A stretch of DNA of 9,166 nucleotides from Verrucomicrobiaceae bacterium UBA2429 (GCA_002343505.1 DDQZ01000042.1:17080-26245), one strand, 5' to 3'; shown: positions 1 through 7,076, numbered from the stretch's first letter. A program made the numbers and translations. Notes: generated by a model from the sequence alone, not told the origin.

Positions 1-337
1 CCTTGAAAACCTCCGCCAGCGTCGTCTCGCTGTCTGCGAGGCCGTTTCGCGCATCCGGCCGCAGCACTCCGGTGGCGAGTCCGACACGGCCTGGATACTT
101 CCCGGTCATGAGCGCGGCCCGAGAGGGCGTGCAGAGCGCGGAAGTGACTGAAAAATCCGTGAAGCGCGTGCCCTCCGCCGCCATGCGGTCGAGATGCGGC
201 GTGCGGATGTCCTTCGCGCCGTAGCAGCCGAGATCGCCATAGCCGAGGTCATCGCAGTTGATGAGGATCACATTCGGCCCGGCGGCATGGGCGGACAGAC
301 CAAGAATCATCATGAGGCAGGCAAGAATGGGCTTCAT
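1..337 (-). CDS. Secreted type I sulfatase, N-terminal part (cut by window edge)
   Basis: Arylsulfatase-family enzyme that hydrolyses sulfate esters, probably on sulfated polysaccharides, outside the cytoplasm. Only the first 112 codons are present; the gene runs off the left edge. Residues 1-18 form a signal peptide with a likely cut after SAHA. Then come [21 protein letters not shown] (metal-binding acidic pair D29/D30) and the sulfatase signature [11 protein letters not shown] at residues 69-79. Its Cys69 is the residue converted to formylglycine in family S1, so an anaerobic or FGE-type maturase is required elsewhere in the genome. The start is the ATG whose complement lies at 335-337; it gives an ideal signal peptide, and no good Shine-Dalgarno sequence precedes it. 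It is divergent from the transport operon with 61 bases between. Family assignment is firm; substrate cannot be told. Confidence 0.95.
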   Translation of the reverse strand, partial: MKPILACLMMILGLSAHAAGPNVILINCDDLGYGDLGCYGAKDIRTPHLDRMAAEGTRFTDFSVTSALCTPSRAALMTGKYPGRVGLATGVLRPDARNGLADSETTLAEVFK

Positions 338-398
338 CAGGTGCGAAAACGAAGGTTGCGGCAGACTTCTCCCGCTGGTTTCATCGCCCGTGCCAACC
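338..398. promoter_or_regulatory. Short divergent intergenic region
   Basis: These 61 bases separate the start codons of the minus-strand sulfatase and the plus-strand binding protein, so promoters or 5' leaders for both must lie here or inside the opposing coding sequences. I see no convincing -35/-10 pair, no operator palindrome and no Shine-Dalgarno sequence for either gene. The call rests on geometry alone. Confidence 0.35.
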
Positions 399-1331
399 AT
401 GAAGCTCATTCCCACCCTTTTGCTCGCCGCATCCGTCTCCGGCATTGATAGTTGCAGCCCGCAACCCAGCTCGCCGCCCTCCGGCAAGCCCAAGGTCGCG
501 CTGGTGATGAAGTCGCTGGCGAATGAGTTCTTCCAGACCATGGCCGAGGGCGCGAAGAAACATCAGGCCGCGCATGCCGCCGACTACGATCTCGTCGTGA
601 ATGGCATCAAGAATGAAACGGATCTCGCCGAGCAGGTCGGTTTGGTGGAGCAGATGGTCGCGCAGGGCGTGCAGGCCATCGTCATCGCCCCTGCGGACTC
701 GAAGGCGCTCGTCACAGTGCTCAAGCGCGCCAAGGATGCCGGCGTGCTCGTCATCAACATTGATAACAAGCTCGACGCCGACACGCTGAAGCAGGTAGGT
801 CTGCAAATTCCCTTTGTTGGGCCCGATAACCGTGCCGGAGCGAAGGCGGTGGGCGAGGTGCTCGCGAAAAATCTCAAGGCGGGTGACGAAGTGGCCATCA
901 TCGAAGGCGTGACCACCGCCTTCAACGGCCAGCAGCGCAAAGCGGGCTTTGAAGATGCCATGAACGCCGCCGGAATGAAGATCGTCAGCACTCAGAGCGG
1001 CCAGTGGGAAATGGAAAGGGCCAATGGGGTCGCGGCGGGCATCATCGCCGCGAATCCAAACGTGAAAGCACTGCTCTGCGCCAACGACAACATGGCCCTC
1101 GGTGCCGCCGCCGCGGTGCAGGCCGCGGGCAAGGCCGGTCAGGTCCAGATCGTCGGCTTCGACAACATCGCCGCCCTCAAACCTCTCCTCGCCGACGGCT
1201 GCGTCCTCGCCACCGCCGACCAGCACGGCGACCAGCTCGCCGTCTTCGGCATCGAAGCCGCGCTCAAGGTGCTGAAGGAAAAAACTACTCTCTCAGACCA
1301 GCAGACGCCGGTGGATGTGGTGACGAAGTGA
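399..1331 (+). CDS. Ribose-type ABC transporter substrate-binding protein
   Basis: Periplasmic sugar-binding protein of the RbsB/Peripla_BP_4 family (310 residues) that would deliver a pentose-like sugar to the permease downstream. It has no LacI-type helix-turn-helix, so it is not a repressor. Residues 1-19 form a lipoprotein-like leader ending IDSC (Cys19); Asp at -2 makes the lipobox unusual. Likely ligand contacts by comparison with E. coli RbsB are N42/F44/F45, D122, R180, N229 in NDNMALG, D255 in VGFDN and Q275. The Arg after the RbsB Asp89 is Asn123 here, and the RbsB Phe164 position looks like Trp, so the ligand may not be plain ribose. The start at 399 was chosen because it opens the leader peptide; an in-frame ATG at 258 would add 47 residues without signal character and overlap the sulfatase. 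The stop lies 13 bases before the next ORF. Confidence 0.93.
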   Translation: MKLIPTLLLAASVSGIDSCSPQPSSPPSGKPKVALVMKSLANEFFQTMAEGAKKHQAAHAADYDLVVNGIKNETDLAEQVGLVEQMVAQGVQAIVIAPADSKALVTVLKRAKDAGVLVINIDNKLDADTLKQVGLQIPFVGPDNRAGAKAVGEVLAKNLKAGDEVAIIEGVTTAFNGQQRKAGFEDAMNAAGMKIVSTQSGQWEMERANGVAAGIIAANPNVKALLCANDNMALGAAAAVQAAGKAGQVQIVGFDNIAALKPLLADGCVLATADQHGDQLAVFGIEAALKVLKEKTTLSDQQTPVDVVTK

Positions 1332-1344
1332 CGCAAGTGGGATT

Positions 1345-1605
1345 ATGAGAAACATCCGTCAGCGAATCTCGAATGGCTATCGAGCGCACCCATTTCGGGC
1401 GTTTTTTGCCGGTGCAGCAACCTGTTTTGTGCTTGGGATTTCAAGCATCTTAGTACCGCCTTTGCTGGCGATAGAGGGTGATGGTTCATATCAGCCTCAC
1501 GATGATTATGCGGGAGTGGCTTTGGCTGTATTGGAATTACTTTTCTCCTTTGCCTTTGGCGGATGGCTTCATGGGGGAATTAAGCCAGCAAGAGAAAAGA
1601 AATAG
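1345..1605 (+). CDS. Small two-helix membrane protein of unknown function
   Basis: An 86-residue protein I do not recognise. It has a basic N-terminus (residues 1-18), a hydrophobic helix at about 19-42, a short loop containing EGDGSYQPHDDY, a second hydrophobic helix at about 55-76 and a basic tail (KPAREKK). This predicts an inner-membrane protein with both ends in the cytoplasm. It starts 13 bases after the binding-protein stop and ends 7 bases before the permease ATG, so it is probably co-transcribed; GTGGGA just before its ATG is a weak ribosome site. Counting 1381-1560 gives 50% GC against 63-70% in 60-base samples of the genes on either side, which suggests a separate origin. It sits where the ATPase gene of ribose-type transporters is often found, but shows no Walker motif. 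It could be an accessory transporter subunit or an unrelated inserted gene. Confidence 0.6.
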   Translation: MRNIRQRISNGYRAHPFRAFFAGAATCFVLGISSILVPPLLAIEGDGSYQPHDDYAGVALAVLELLFSFAFGGWLHGGIKPAREKK

Positions 1606-1612
1606 CTCAGCC

Positions 1613-2536
1613 ATGCGCCGCTTCGCCGACTTCCTCGTCCTCCTCGCCGTGCTCGCGGCGATGATCCTGCTGTTTGGCATGCTGCGCGACAGCTTCTTCA
1701 GTGCGGCGACGCTGGGGACGGTGGCGAACCGCATTCCGGCGCTCGCGCTGGTCGCCACGGGCATGACGCTGGTGATGGTGACGGGAGGAATCGATCTGTC
1801 CGTCGGTTCGGTGCTCGGGCTGTGCGGCGCGGTCGTCGGGGTGATGATGGCCGACTGGCATTGGGGGCTGTCGCTCGCATTGCTTGGCAGCATCGTTGTG
1901 GGGGGCGCGATCGGCGGCACCACGGGCGCGGTGAGCGTGAAGCTGCGGCTGCCCTCGTTCATCGTGTCGCTCGGCATGTTGGAGATGGCGCGCGGGCTGG
2001 CGTTTCTCGCGACGAACTCGCAGACCAAATACATCGGAGCGTCAATTGAGTCTCTGGGGGCTCCATTTGGCAGACTGGTCATCTCGCCGGCCTTCATCAT
2101 CAGCGTGCTCATCGTCGTGGCGGGGCAGGTAATGCTTTCGCAGATGACCATGGGACGTCATTGGATTGCCATCGGTGCGAATCGTGAAGCCGCGCTCGTT
2201 TCCGGCGTTCCCGTCGATCGCCCGCGTATCCTCGCGCATGCGCTGCTCGGCGCATTGACCGGACTCGCTGCCGTGTTCAATTGCTCGCGTCTCGGCAGCG
2301 CGGATCCGAATGCAGGCGTCGGTTTCGAATTGAGCGCCATCGCCGCGGTCGTTGTCGGGGGCACAAGCTTGATGGGAGGACGAGGCAGTGTCGTGAAAAG
2401 CTTCATGGGCGTGCTCATCATCGCCACGCTTGAAGCGGGCCTCGTTCAAATCGGTGCCACGGAGCCGGTGAAGCGCGTTGTGACCGGCGCCGTCATCATC
2501 GCCGCCGTGCTCGCGGACACCTGGAGACGCAAATAA
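1613..2536 (+). CDS. Ribose-type ABC transporter permease (RbsC family)
   Basis: Integral membrane subunit (307 residues, BPD_transp_2 family) forming the channel for the sugar delivered by the upstream binding protein. Visible hallmarks are VMVTGGIDLSVGSV near residues 59-72, LPSFIVSLGMLEMARG, the cytoplasmic coupling-loop segment GRHWIAIGANREAA, and FELSAIAAVVVGGTSLMGGRG in the C-terminal half. About eight to ten hydrophobic segments are spread along the length, which is close to that of E. coli RbsC (321 residues). The ATG at 1613 was preferred to the in-frame ATG at 1478, whose extra 45 residues lie inside the preceding small ORF and have no family character. It lies 3 bases before the first nucleoside hydrolase. 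A working importer needs an RbsA-like ATPase, and none is encoded in this window. Confidence 0.95.
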   Translation: MRRFADFLVLLAVLAAMILLFGMLRDSFFSAATLGTVANRIPALALVATGMTLVMVTGGIDLSVGSVLGLCGAVVGVMMADWHWGLSLALLGSIVVGGAIGGTTGAVSVKLRLPSFIVSLGMLEMARGLAFLATNSQTKYIGASIESLGAPFGRLVISPAFIISVLIVVAGQVMLSQMTMGRHWIAIGANREAALVSGVPVDRPRILAHALLGALTGLAAVFNCSRLGSADPNAGVGFELSAIAAVVVGGTSLMGGRGSVVKSFMGVLIIATLEAGLVQIGATEPVKRVVTGAVIIAAVLADTWRRK

Positions 2537-2539
2537 CTC

Positions 2540-3523
2540 ATGAAACGCCTCATTCTCTTTCTCTGCGCCTTCAGCGTGTCTCTCTTCGCCGAAAAGCCGA
2601 AGATCATCTTCGACACGGACATCACGGGAGATGTGGATGACGTGCTGGCGGTGGCGATGTGCCACACGCTGGCGGATCGTGGGGCGTGCGAATTTCTGGG
2701 CGTGACGGTTTCGAAGAACAACCCACTGACGGCGAGCTTTGTGGATGCGCAGAACACGTTTCACGGTCGCCCGGATCTGCCGGTGGGCGTCACTCGGGAT
2801 GCGAAGGCGCAGCATCGCGAGAGCAAATACCTCAAGCTGGCTGATTCGCCGGATTACCCGCACGATTTGAAGCGCAACGAGGACACGAAAGATGCCGTGG
2901 AGCTGATTCGAGAGCTTTTGACGGCGCAGCCGGATCACAGCGTGACGATCATCAGCGTCGGCATCGCGTCGAACATGGCAAACCTGCTCAAATCACCCGG
3001 CGGCGTCGATTTGGTGAAGCAGAAGGTGAAAACGCTCTCGATCATGGCCGGTGCGTTCGCGTTCTGCAACGGCACGAACTACCACCTCGAAGCGAACGTC
3101 ATCAACGGCATCGGCTACATGCAGACGGTGGCCGATCAGTGGCCGGACGAGGTGCCCATCGTGTGGAGCGGCTTCGAGATCGGCGAGGCTTTGCCTTTTC
3201 CGCGTATCGTCATCCAGCGCGATCTCGACTACCTGCCGCATCATCTCGTCAAAGAGGCCTACCTGCTCCATAGCGGCCCGGAGCATGACCGGCCGTGCTG
3301 GGACGAGAGCAGCGTGTTGTGGGCCGTGTATCCCGAGCGCGGCTTCTTCGGCCTGTCCGAGCCTGGACGCGTGAAAGTGCTCCATGACGGCTTCACACGT
3401 TTCATTCCCGTCAAAAACGGCAAAGGCAGCCAGCGCGACCGTTTTCTCACCATGAGCTCCGTGCAACAAAGCCGTGCGCTGGAAGCCATCGTCCATCTCA
3501 CCATCCAACCTCCGAAAAAATGA
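2540..3523 (+). CDS. Secreted nucleoside hydrolase (first of tandem pair)
   Basis: Ribonucleoside hydrolase of the inosine-uridine preferring family, which splits the N-glycosidic bond to give a free base and ribose. It has 327 residues with a signal peptide (1-17, cut after LFA), so it acts outside the cytoplasm; the textbook family members are cytosolic. The calcium/ribose site is FDTDITGDVDD at residues 24-34 (D25, D27, D33, D34), two residues longer between the Asp groups than the classical DxDxGxDD. The C-terminal active-site segment is HDRPCWDESSVLWAV, with H249, D250 and D255 as candidate acid/metal residues. WSGFEIG and DLDYLPHH are shared with the next gene. It is in one operon with the sugar importer (3-base gap after the permease) and overlaps the following gene as ATGA. 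Base specificity cannot be read from the sequence. Confidence 0.93.
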   Translation: MKRLILFLCAFSVSLFAEKPKIIFDTDITGDVDDVLAVAMCHTLADRGACEFLGVTVSKNNPLTASFVDAQNTFHGRPDLPVGVTRDAKAQHRESKYLKLADSPDYPHDLKRNEDTKDAVELIRELLTAQPDHSVTIISVGIASNMANLLKSPGGVDLVKQKVKTLSIMAGAFAFCNGTNYHLEANVINGIGYMQTVADQWPDEVPIVWSGFEIGEALPFPRIVIQRDLDYLPHHLVKEAYLLHSGPEHDRPCWDESSVLWAVYPERGFFGLSEPGRVKVLHDGFTRFIPVKNGKGSQRDRFLTMSSVQQSRALEAIVHLTIQPPKK

Positions 3524-4485
3524 AGCACCTGCTCCTCTCTCTCTTGTTATGCGGTCTCGCCCAGGCCGCGCCCGTGAAGCTCATCTTCGACACCGACATG
3601 GGCAACGATGTCGATGACCTGATGGCGCTGTGCATGATTCACAACCTGCAAAAGCGCGGCGCGTGCGAGCTGCTTGCGGTCACGGTGACCAAGGATCATC
3701 CGCAGGCGGCGGCGTTCGTGGATGCGGTGAACACGCTCTACGGTTACCCGGACACGCCCATCGGCGTGGTGCGTGATGGTGCGGCGAAGGAGGCGGGGAA
3801 GTTCAACCTGCTGGCCGACAAGTATCCGCATGACCTCAAAAGCGGTGCGGAGGCACCTGAGGCGGGCGTTTTGATCAAAGACATCCTCGCGAAGCAGCCG
3901 GACGGCAGCGTGGTGATCGCGCAGGTGGGCTTCTTCACGAATCTGGCGCGGCTCATGGATGACGCGGAGGCGAAGGCGCTCATCGCGAAAAAGGTGAGGG
4001 TGCTCAGCCTCATGGCCGGCGCGTTTCAGACGGTGAACTTCAACACCCGGCATCTCGAGTACAATGTGAAGCTCGATGTGCCCGCCGCGCAGAAGCTGGC
4101 GAAGGAATGGCCCACGCCGATGGTGTGGAGCGGCTTCGAGATCGGCGTGGCGGCGGCGTTTCCGCATGTCGTGATCGAGCAGGACCTCGACTACATGCCG
4201 CAGCATCCGCTCAAGGACGCCTACTACCTCTACAACCCGCCGCCGCACGACCGCCCCACCTGGGACCCCACCTCGGTGCTGTATGCCATTTATCCTGACC
4301 GAGGTTACTTCGATCTTTCGCCGCCCGGCAATGTGATCGTCGAGGACGACTCCGCCACGCTCTTCCGCCCCACAAAGGACGGCAAAGGCAAACACCGCTT
4401 CCTCATCATGAGCCCCGAGCAGACCAGCCGCGTGCGCGAGGCCATCGTGCAGCTCTGCGTGGAGCCGCCGCCGGCGCGGAAGTGA
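3520..4485 (+). CDS. Secreted nucleoside hydrolase (second of tandem pair)
   Basis: A second nucleoside hydrolase of 321 residues, similar to its neighbour along the whole length and clearly a tandem duplicate. Its signal peptide ends at about residue 16 (AQA). FDTDMGNDVDD (23-33) carries the metal/ribose-binding Asp residues D24, D26, D32 and D33; HDRPTWDPTSVLYAIYP holds H243, D244 and D249. Other shared blocks are RGACELLAVTV, YPHDLKSG and WSGFEIGVAAAFP. The two copies differ in the loops after the first Asp motif and around residues 80-90, so they may divide purine and pyrimidine substrates between them; this is inference. The ATG overlaps the preceding TGA by 4 bases, indicating translational coupling. 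The last 69 coding bases before 4470 recur downstream at 6889-6957 as the remnant of a third copy. No terminator hairpin is visible after the stop. Confidence 0.93.
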   Translation: MKHLLLSLLLCGLAQAAPVKLIFDTDMGNDVDDLMALCMIHNLQKRGACELLAVTVTKDHPQAAAFVDAVNTLYGYPDTPIGVVRDGAAKEAGKFNLLADKYPHDLKSGAEAPEAGVLIKDILAKQPDGSVVIAQVGFFTNLARLMDDAEAKALIAKKVRVLSLMAGAFQTVNFNTRHLEYNVKLDVPAAQKLAKEWPTPMVWSGFEIGVAAAFPHVVIEQDLDYMPQHPLKDAYYLYNPPPHDRPTWDPTSVLYAIYPDRGYFDLSPPGNVIVEDDSATLFRPTKDGKGKHRFLIMSPEQTSRVREAIVQLCVEPPPARK

Positions 4486-4578
4486 CAGGCGCACCCTCCG
4501 GACAACTTCACCGCATTGGCGCTGGCATGCCCGCTTTTCGCCAAGCCCCTGGGCGGCTCGTTCGTTCCGGTTGGCGAA

Positions 4579-5601
4579 ATGCTCCCCTATTGCCGCCTGT
4601 TGACCACCACATCGCTCTGTTTCGCGCTTGGAGCTTTCGCCGGGTGGTGGTGCGGCCCGTCCGCCACTGCGCCGGGCGTGGCAAATGCCACCGCCGGGCC
4701 GGCCCCGATCCTTCCCGGCACGACATCACCGGCAGCAAAGCCGCCGCCCTTCACCAGTGCCGCCGCCTCGATGGAATGGGTGCGCGCGCGGATGCAAAAG
4801 GGCGACACCACGGCGGCGGAGCGGTTCTTTCACCATGACGCCGGTCTCACCGATGAGCAGCGCATTGGACTGGCGCGGGAGTTGATGCAAAACGCCCGCC
4901 GCATGGACCCGCATGTGCTCGCCCGCATCATCCTCGGCCTGCCGCGTGGACAGGCGGCGGACACGCTCTTGTGGCGCCTGGTCAGCGATTGGAGCACGAA
5001 CGATGCGGAGGCGGCGCTGCTCTTCATCGAGACACTGCCGCCCGACCGCTTGAACACCGTCGGCGTGCTCACGAACTCCGCCTTCGGCCTCTCCCGCCTC
5101 CCCGCCGAGCGTGTGCTGGCCCTGGCTGCCAGACTGGATGACCACGGCCGGTCCTACCTCGCGGAAGGCCTCGTTGGCTTCGCCGATCAGGCGGGCTCCT
5201 GGCGCAACACCGCTGCCATTCTGGCCAAGCTCAATGGGCCATCTCCGCCAGACGCCATCTCTGCCGAGTGGATGCTCGGCATGAGGCTCGCCGAGATCGC
5301 CCCGCAGTCCCTCGAAAGCCAGCTCACCACTGAAACCGACCCCGCAAAGCGTGACAAACTCCTTCAGGGCTACGCGCACGAGACCGGTAGGAACGATCCT
5401 CCGCGCGGCCTGGAGATGGACGCACGAATCCAGGACCCGAAAGTCCGCGAGAAGCATATCAAGTACCACACTGAGCACTGGCTGGAGAGCGACCGCACCG
5501 CCGCGCTGGCCTGGCTCCGGAGCCCCGCCGCCGCGCAACTCATGGACCGCGAGCAGCGCGCAAAGTTGCTGCGAACCTACCACCTGGAGGCCGTGCGATG
5601 A
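4579..5601 (+). CDS. Secreted or anchored alpha-helical repeat protein, first of pair
   Basis: A 340-residue protein of unknown function. Residues 7-24 (LLTTTSLCFALGAFAGWW) form one hydrophobic segment, either an uncleaved anchor or a poor signal peptide. An Ala/Pro/Gly-rich linker follows to about residue 50, and the rest is predicted all-helical. Degenerate repeats carry W-x3-D-x2-A-A-L-x-[FW]-[IL]: WSTNDAEAALLFIETLP from W138 and WLESDRTAALAWL from W301. This style resembles superhelical (TPR/Sel1-like) scaffolds and looks like the many-paralogue hypothetical proteins of Verrucomicrobiota, but I cannot name a family. The ATG at 4579 was preferred to the TTG at 4516 because the hydrophobic N-terminus then begins at once. 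The gap to the nucleoside hydrolase operon is 93 bases, so it may be separately transcribed. It overlaps the next gene by 4 bases. Confidence 0.8.
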   Translation: MLPYCRLLTTTSLCFALGAFAGWWCGPSATAPGVANATAGPAPILPGTTSPAAKPPPFTSAAASMEWVRARMQKGDTTAAERFFHHDAGLTDEQRIGLARELMQNARRMDPHVLARIILGLPRGQAADTLLWRLVSDWSTNDAEAALLFIETLPPDRLNTVGVLTNSAFGLSRLPAERVLALAARLDDHGRSYLAEGLVGFADQAGSWRNTAAILAKLNGPSPPDAISAEWMLGMRLAEIAPQSLESQLTTETDPAKRDKLLQGYAHETGRNDPPRGLEMDARIQDPKVREKHIKYHTEHWLESDRTAALAWLRSPAAAQLMDREQRAKLLRTYHLEAVR

Positions 5602-6734
5602 GAATCATGCTTCAGGCACTCCTGCATGCGCTCTGCGGCATCGCAGGTTTTTGGTTCGTCTCCTCGCCGGATCAGGCAGTGCCACCCGCAGAAGTGCAGC
5701 CTTCTTTAAAGAAGTCCGCCAAACCGATCGCGTCGGCCCGGTATTCCGCACCACTGCCGCTCGCCTCAGAGGCCGGCTTGGCCCAGCTTACGCCGGAGGA
5801 CTGGGCAGAGGCCATCCACCCCGTCTCGCAAGCGCGCCTCCATGAGCTGCCCGTGATGCTGCGCGGCCTCTTGCGGAATCCCTTCCCGGAGGTGAGAAGG
5901 CGGCTGCTGCATCCCCTCTTTGAGCGCTGGGCCGCCCTGGACCACGCGGGCGCGCTCGCGGCCCTGCGCGGCATCCCCTCTCCGCAAGACAAGCAGAGCG
6001 CCCTGCGTGCCATCCTCGGTGTCTGGACGAAATCAGACGCCGACGCCGCCTGGCAATACATCACCGACATGGAGGATGACAGCGTGCTCCAGGAGGCCGG
6101 CATCGAGATTCTCCTTGGCTTGAATGCCGGCGCCGACCCGCTGCGCTACGCCGCCTGGGCCGGGCAGTTGGACGATGTCTTCCTGCGCGAAAAAGCGCTC
6201 GTCCAGATCGGGGATGGCTGGATGCAAAAAGACCCGCAGGGCGCGCTCGCCGCCGCATTGACGGCCGAGCCCGCACGGCTGCGCGACTACCTGCTTTCCA
6301 AGGTCTGCCATCGCGATGGCGTGGATCACGCGGCAGGGCTGGAGACAGTCGCCCAACTGCCCACGCAGGCCGAGCGGAGCAGGCTGAGCGAGGAATGGCT
6401 CGGCGCCTTCGCCAATGCCAAGCCGCAGGAAGCCTTTCAATGGCTCCTGGGTCACGCGGACCGCGCGGAGTTGCAAAAGGCAGCCGGCACCCTGGGCGGC
6501 ATCCTGGCCGTGAAGACGAAAACCATCGCCGAACTGCGCGCGCTGGCCCTCCAGCTCCCCGCAGGTCCGCTGCGTGATGCCTTCGTCGCGCGCGCCGCGG
6601 ATGAATGGGCCTCCGCCGGCCGCTCTCTGGCCGGGGCGCAGGACCTGCTCTCCCTGTGCGGCCCCTGTCTTGAGCGCGAGTCCGCGCAAGAAACGATCCT
6701 TCAACCCAAATGGGAAAATAGACCCACAGATTGA
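5598..6734 (+). CDS. Secreted or anchored alpha-helical repeat protein, second of pair
   Basis: A 378-residue partner of the preceding protein, translationally coupled to it (ATGA overlap). Residues 4-22 are hydrophobic (signal or anchor), followed by a low-complexity linker and then helical repeats. W-x3-D-x2-A motifs start at W111 (WAALDHAGALAAL), W143 (WTKSDADAAWQYI) and W208 (WMQKDPQGALAAAL), with a variant at W267 (EAFQWLL follows); spacings of 32, 65 and 59 residues point to a unit of roughly 32 residues. No catalytic motif is visible. The last dozen residues (about ILQPKWENRPTD) and the stop codon come from the inverted-repeat element beginning near 6724, so the native C-terminus has probably been lost or replaced. 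Sampled GC is 75% (5941-6000). Function is unknown; a protein-interaction scaffold is the most that can be inferred. Confidence 0.8.
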   Translation: MRIMLQALLHALCGIAGFWFVSSPDQAVPPAEVQPSLKKSAKPIASARYSAPLPLASEAGLAQLTPEDWAEAIHPVSQARLHELPVMLRGLLRNPFPEVRRRLLHPLFERWAALDHAGALAALRGIPSPQDKQSALRAILGVWTKSDADAAWQYITDMEDDSVLQEAGIEILLGLNAGADPLRYAAWAGQLDDVFLREKALVQIGDGWMQKDPQGALAAALTAEPARLRDYLLSKVCHRDGVDHAAGLETVAQLPTQAERSRLSEEWLGAFANAKPQEAFQWLLGHADRAELQKAAGTLGGILAVKTKTIAELRALALQLPAGPLRDAFVARAADEWASAGRSLAGAQDLLSLCGPCLERESAQETILQPKWENRPTD

Positions 6735-6850
6735 CACGGATGGGCGCAGATAAAGAGGGACTTGTGGAAACACATTCCAACACCCTCTGGGTGAACTGGC
6801 GAAAGCGCGCAGATCCCTGACCATCCGTGTGGATCCGTGTCAATCCGTGG
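6724..6850. repeat. 127-bp inverted-repeat element with decamer sub-repeats
   Basis: The ends are near-perfect inverted repeats: CCACAGATTGACACGGAT (6724-6741) against the complement of 6833-6850, 17 of 18 matching. Each arm is built of about three 10-base units: ATCCGTGT or ATCCGTGG recurs at 6823, 6833 and 6843, and GAT recurs every 10 bases at 6729, 6739 and 6749. Inside lies a second nested hairpin: 6754-6759 pairs with 6783-6788 (AGAGGG/CCCTCT) and 6765-6769 with 6775-6779 (TGGAA/TTCCA). The whole could fold as one long stem. Repeats of this ACGGAT-decamer style are familiar between genes in Verrucomicrobiota and Planctomycetota; a non-autonomous mobile or REP-like nature is inferred. 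It provides the stop codon of the gene on its left and abuts a gene remnant on its right. Confidence 0.75.
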
Positions 6851-6871
6851 TTTCCATTTCCTTTCCAGGTT

Positions 6872-6966
6872 CAAAGGCGCGCCAAACCCTCATCATGAGC
6901 CCCGAGCAGGCCGCCCGCGCGCGCGAAGCCATCGTGCAGCTCAGCGTGGAGCCGCCGGCGGCTTGA
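6872..6966 (+). pseudogene. 3' remnant of a third nucleoside hydrolase gene
   Basis: The frame ending at the TGA at 6964-6966 reads LIMSPEQAARAREAIVQL then SVEPP, matching the C-terminus of the intact second hydrolase (LIMSPEQTSRVREAIVQL then CVEPP). At the DNA level 6889-6957 matches 4402-4470 at 63 of 69 positions, and CAAAGGC (6872-6878) aligns with 4383-4389 after a small indel. The similarity continues past the stop: 6980-6996 matches 4486-4502 at 15 of 17 bases. Nothing of the catalytic N-terminal region remains, and the inverted-repeat element lies directly upstream. It is best read as the scar of a gene duplication truncated by deletion or insertion. The ATG at 6895 could in principle start a 23-residue peptide, but I do not think it is a gene. 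Confidence 0.85.
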
Positions 6967-7031
6967 GGGATGGGCGCGGCAGGCGCATCCGCCGGAATGC
7001 GGGGCTTGGGTGTGGCGGCGGGAGCCAGGCC

Positions 7032-7076
7032 CGCGCTTTGGCAAGCGCGCCCGCACCCGCGCCCTTGCGGGCGCGG
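7032..7076 (-). terminator. Two GC-rich hairpins after the 240-residue gene
   Basis: Directly after the minus-strand stop codon, 7069-7076 pairs with 7057-7064 (8 bp, CCGCGCCC/GGGCGCGG) around a GCAA tetraloop as read on the minus strand. A second perfect 7-bp hairpin (7043-7049 with 7032-7038, CGCGCTT/AAGCGCG on the minus strand) follows. Position suits transcription termination or mRNA 3'-end protection. There is no T-run after either stem, so a canonical intrinsic terminator is not proven. Confidence 0.5.

Noticed and set aside
258..398. 47-residue N-terminal extension of the binding protein from the ATG at 258
   Set aside because: It lacks signal-peptide character, overlaps the divergent sulfatase coding region antisense, and hides a good lipoprotein-like leader starting at 399.
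1478..1612. 45-residue N-terminal extension of the permease
   Set aside because: It overlaps the upstream small ORF in another frame and has no resemblance to RbsC-type N-termini; the ATG at 1613 fits family length.
2042..2938. Long minus-strand open frame opposite the permease and first hydrolase
   Set aside because: It is antisense to two well-supported genes; its His/Arg-rich composition is the usual shadow of GC-rich codon bias.
3547..4494. 315-residue minus-strand open frame opposite the second hydrolase
   Set aside because: It is a shadow of the real gene. Its similarity to another minus-strand frame near 6871-6990 only reflects the duplicated hydrolase 3' end on the plus strand.
4726..5583. 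285-residue minus-strand open frame opposite the first helical-repeat gene
   Set aside because: No recognisable domain or signal; Gly/Arg/Glu-rich antisense artefact of high GC.
6033..6843. Two overlapping minus-strand frames of about 260 residues starting in the inverted-repeat element
   Set aside because: They are antisense to the second helical-repeat gene, and their first residues are translated repeat arms.
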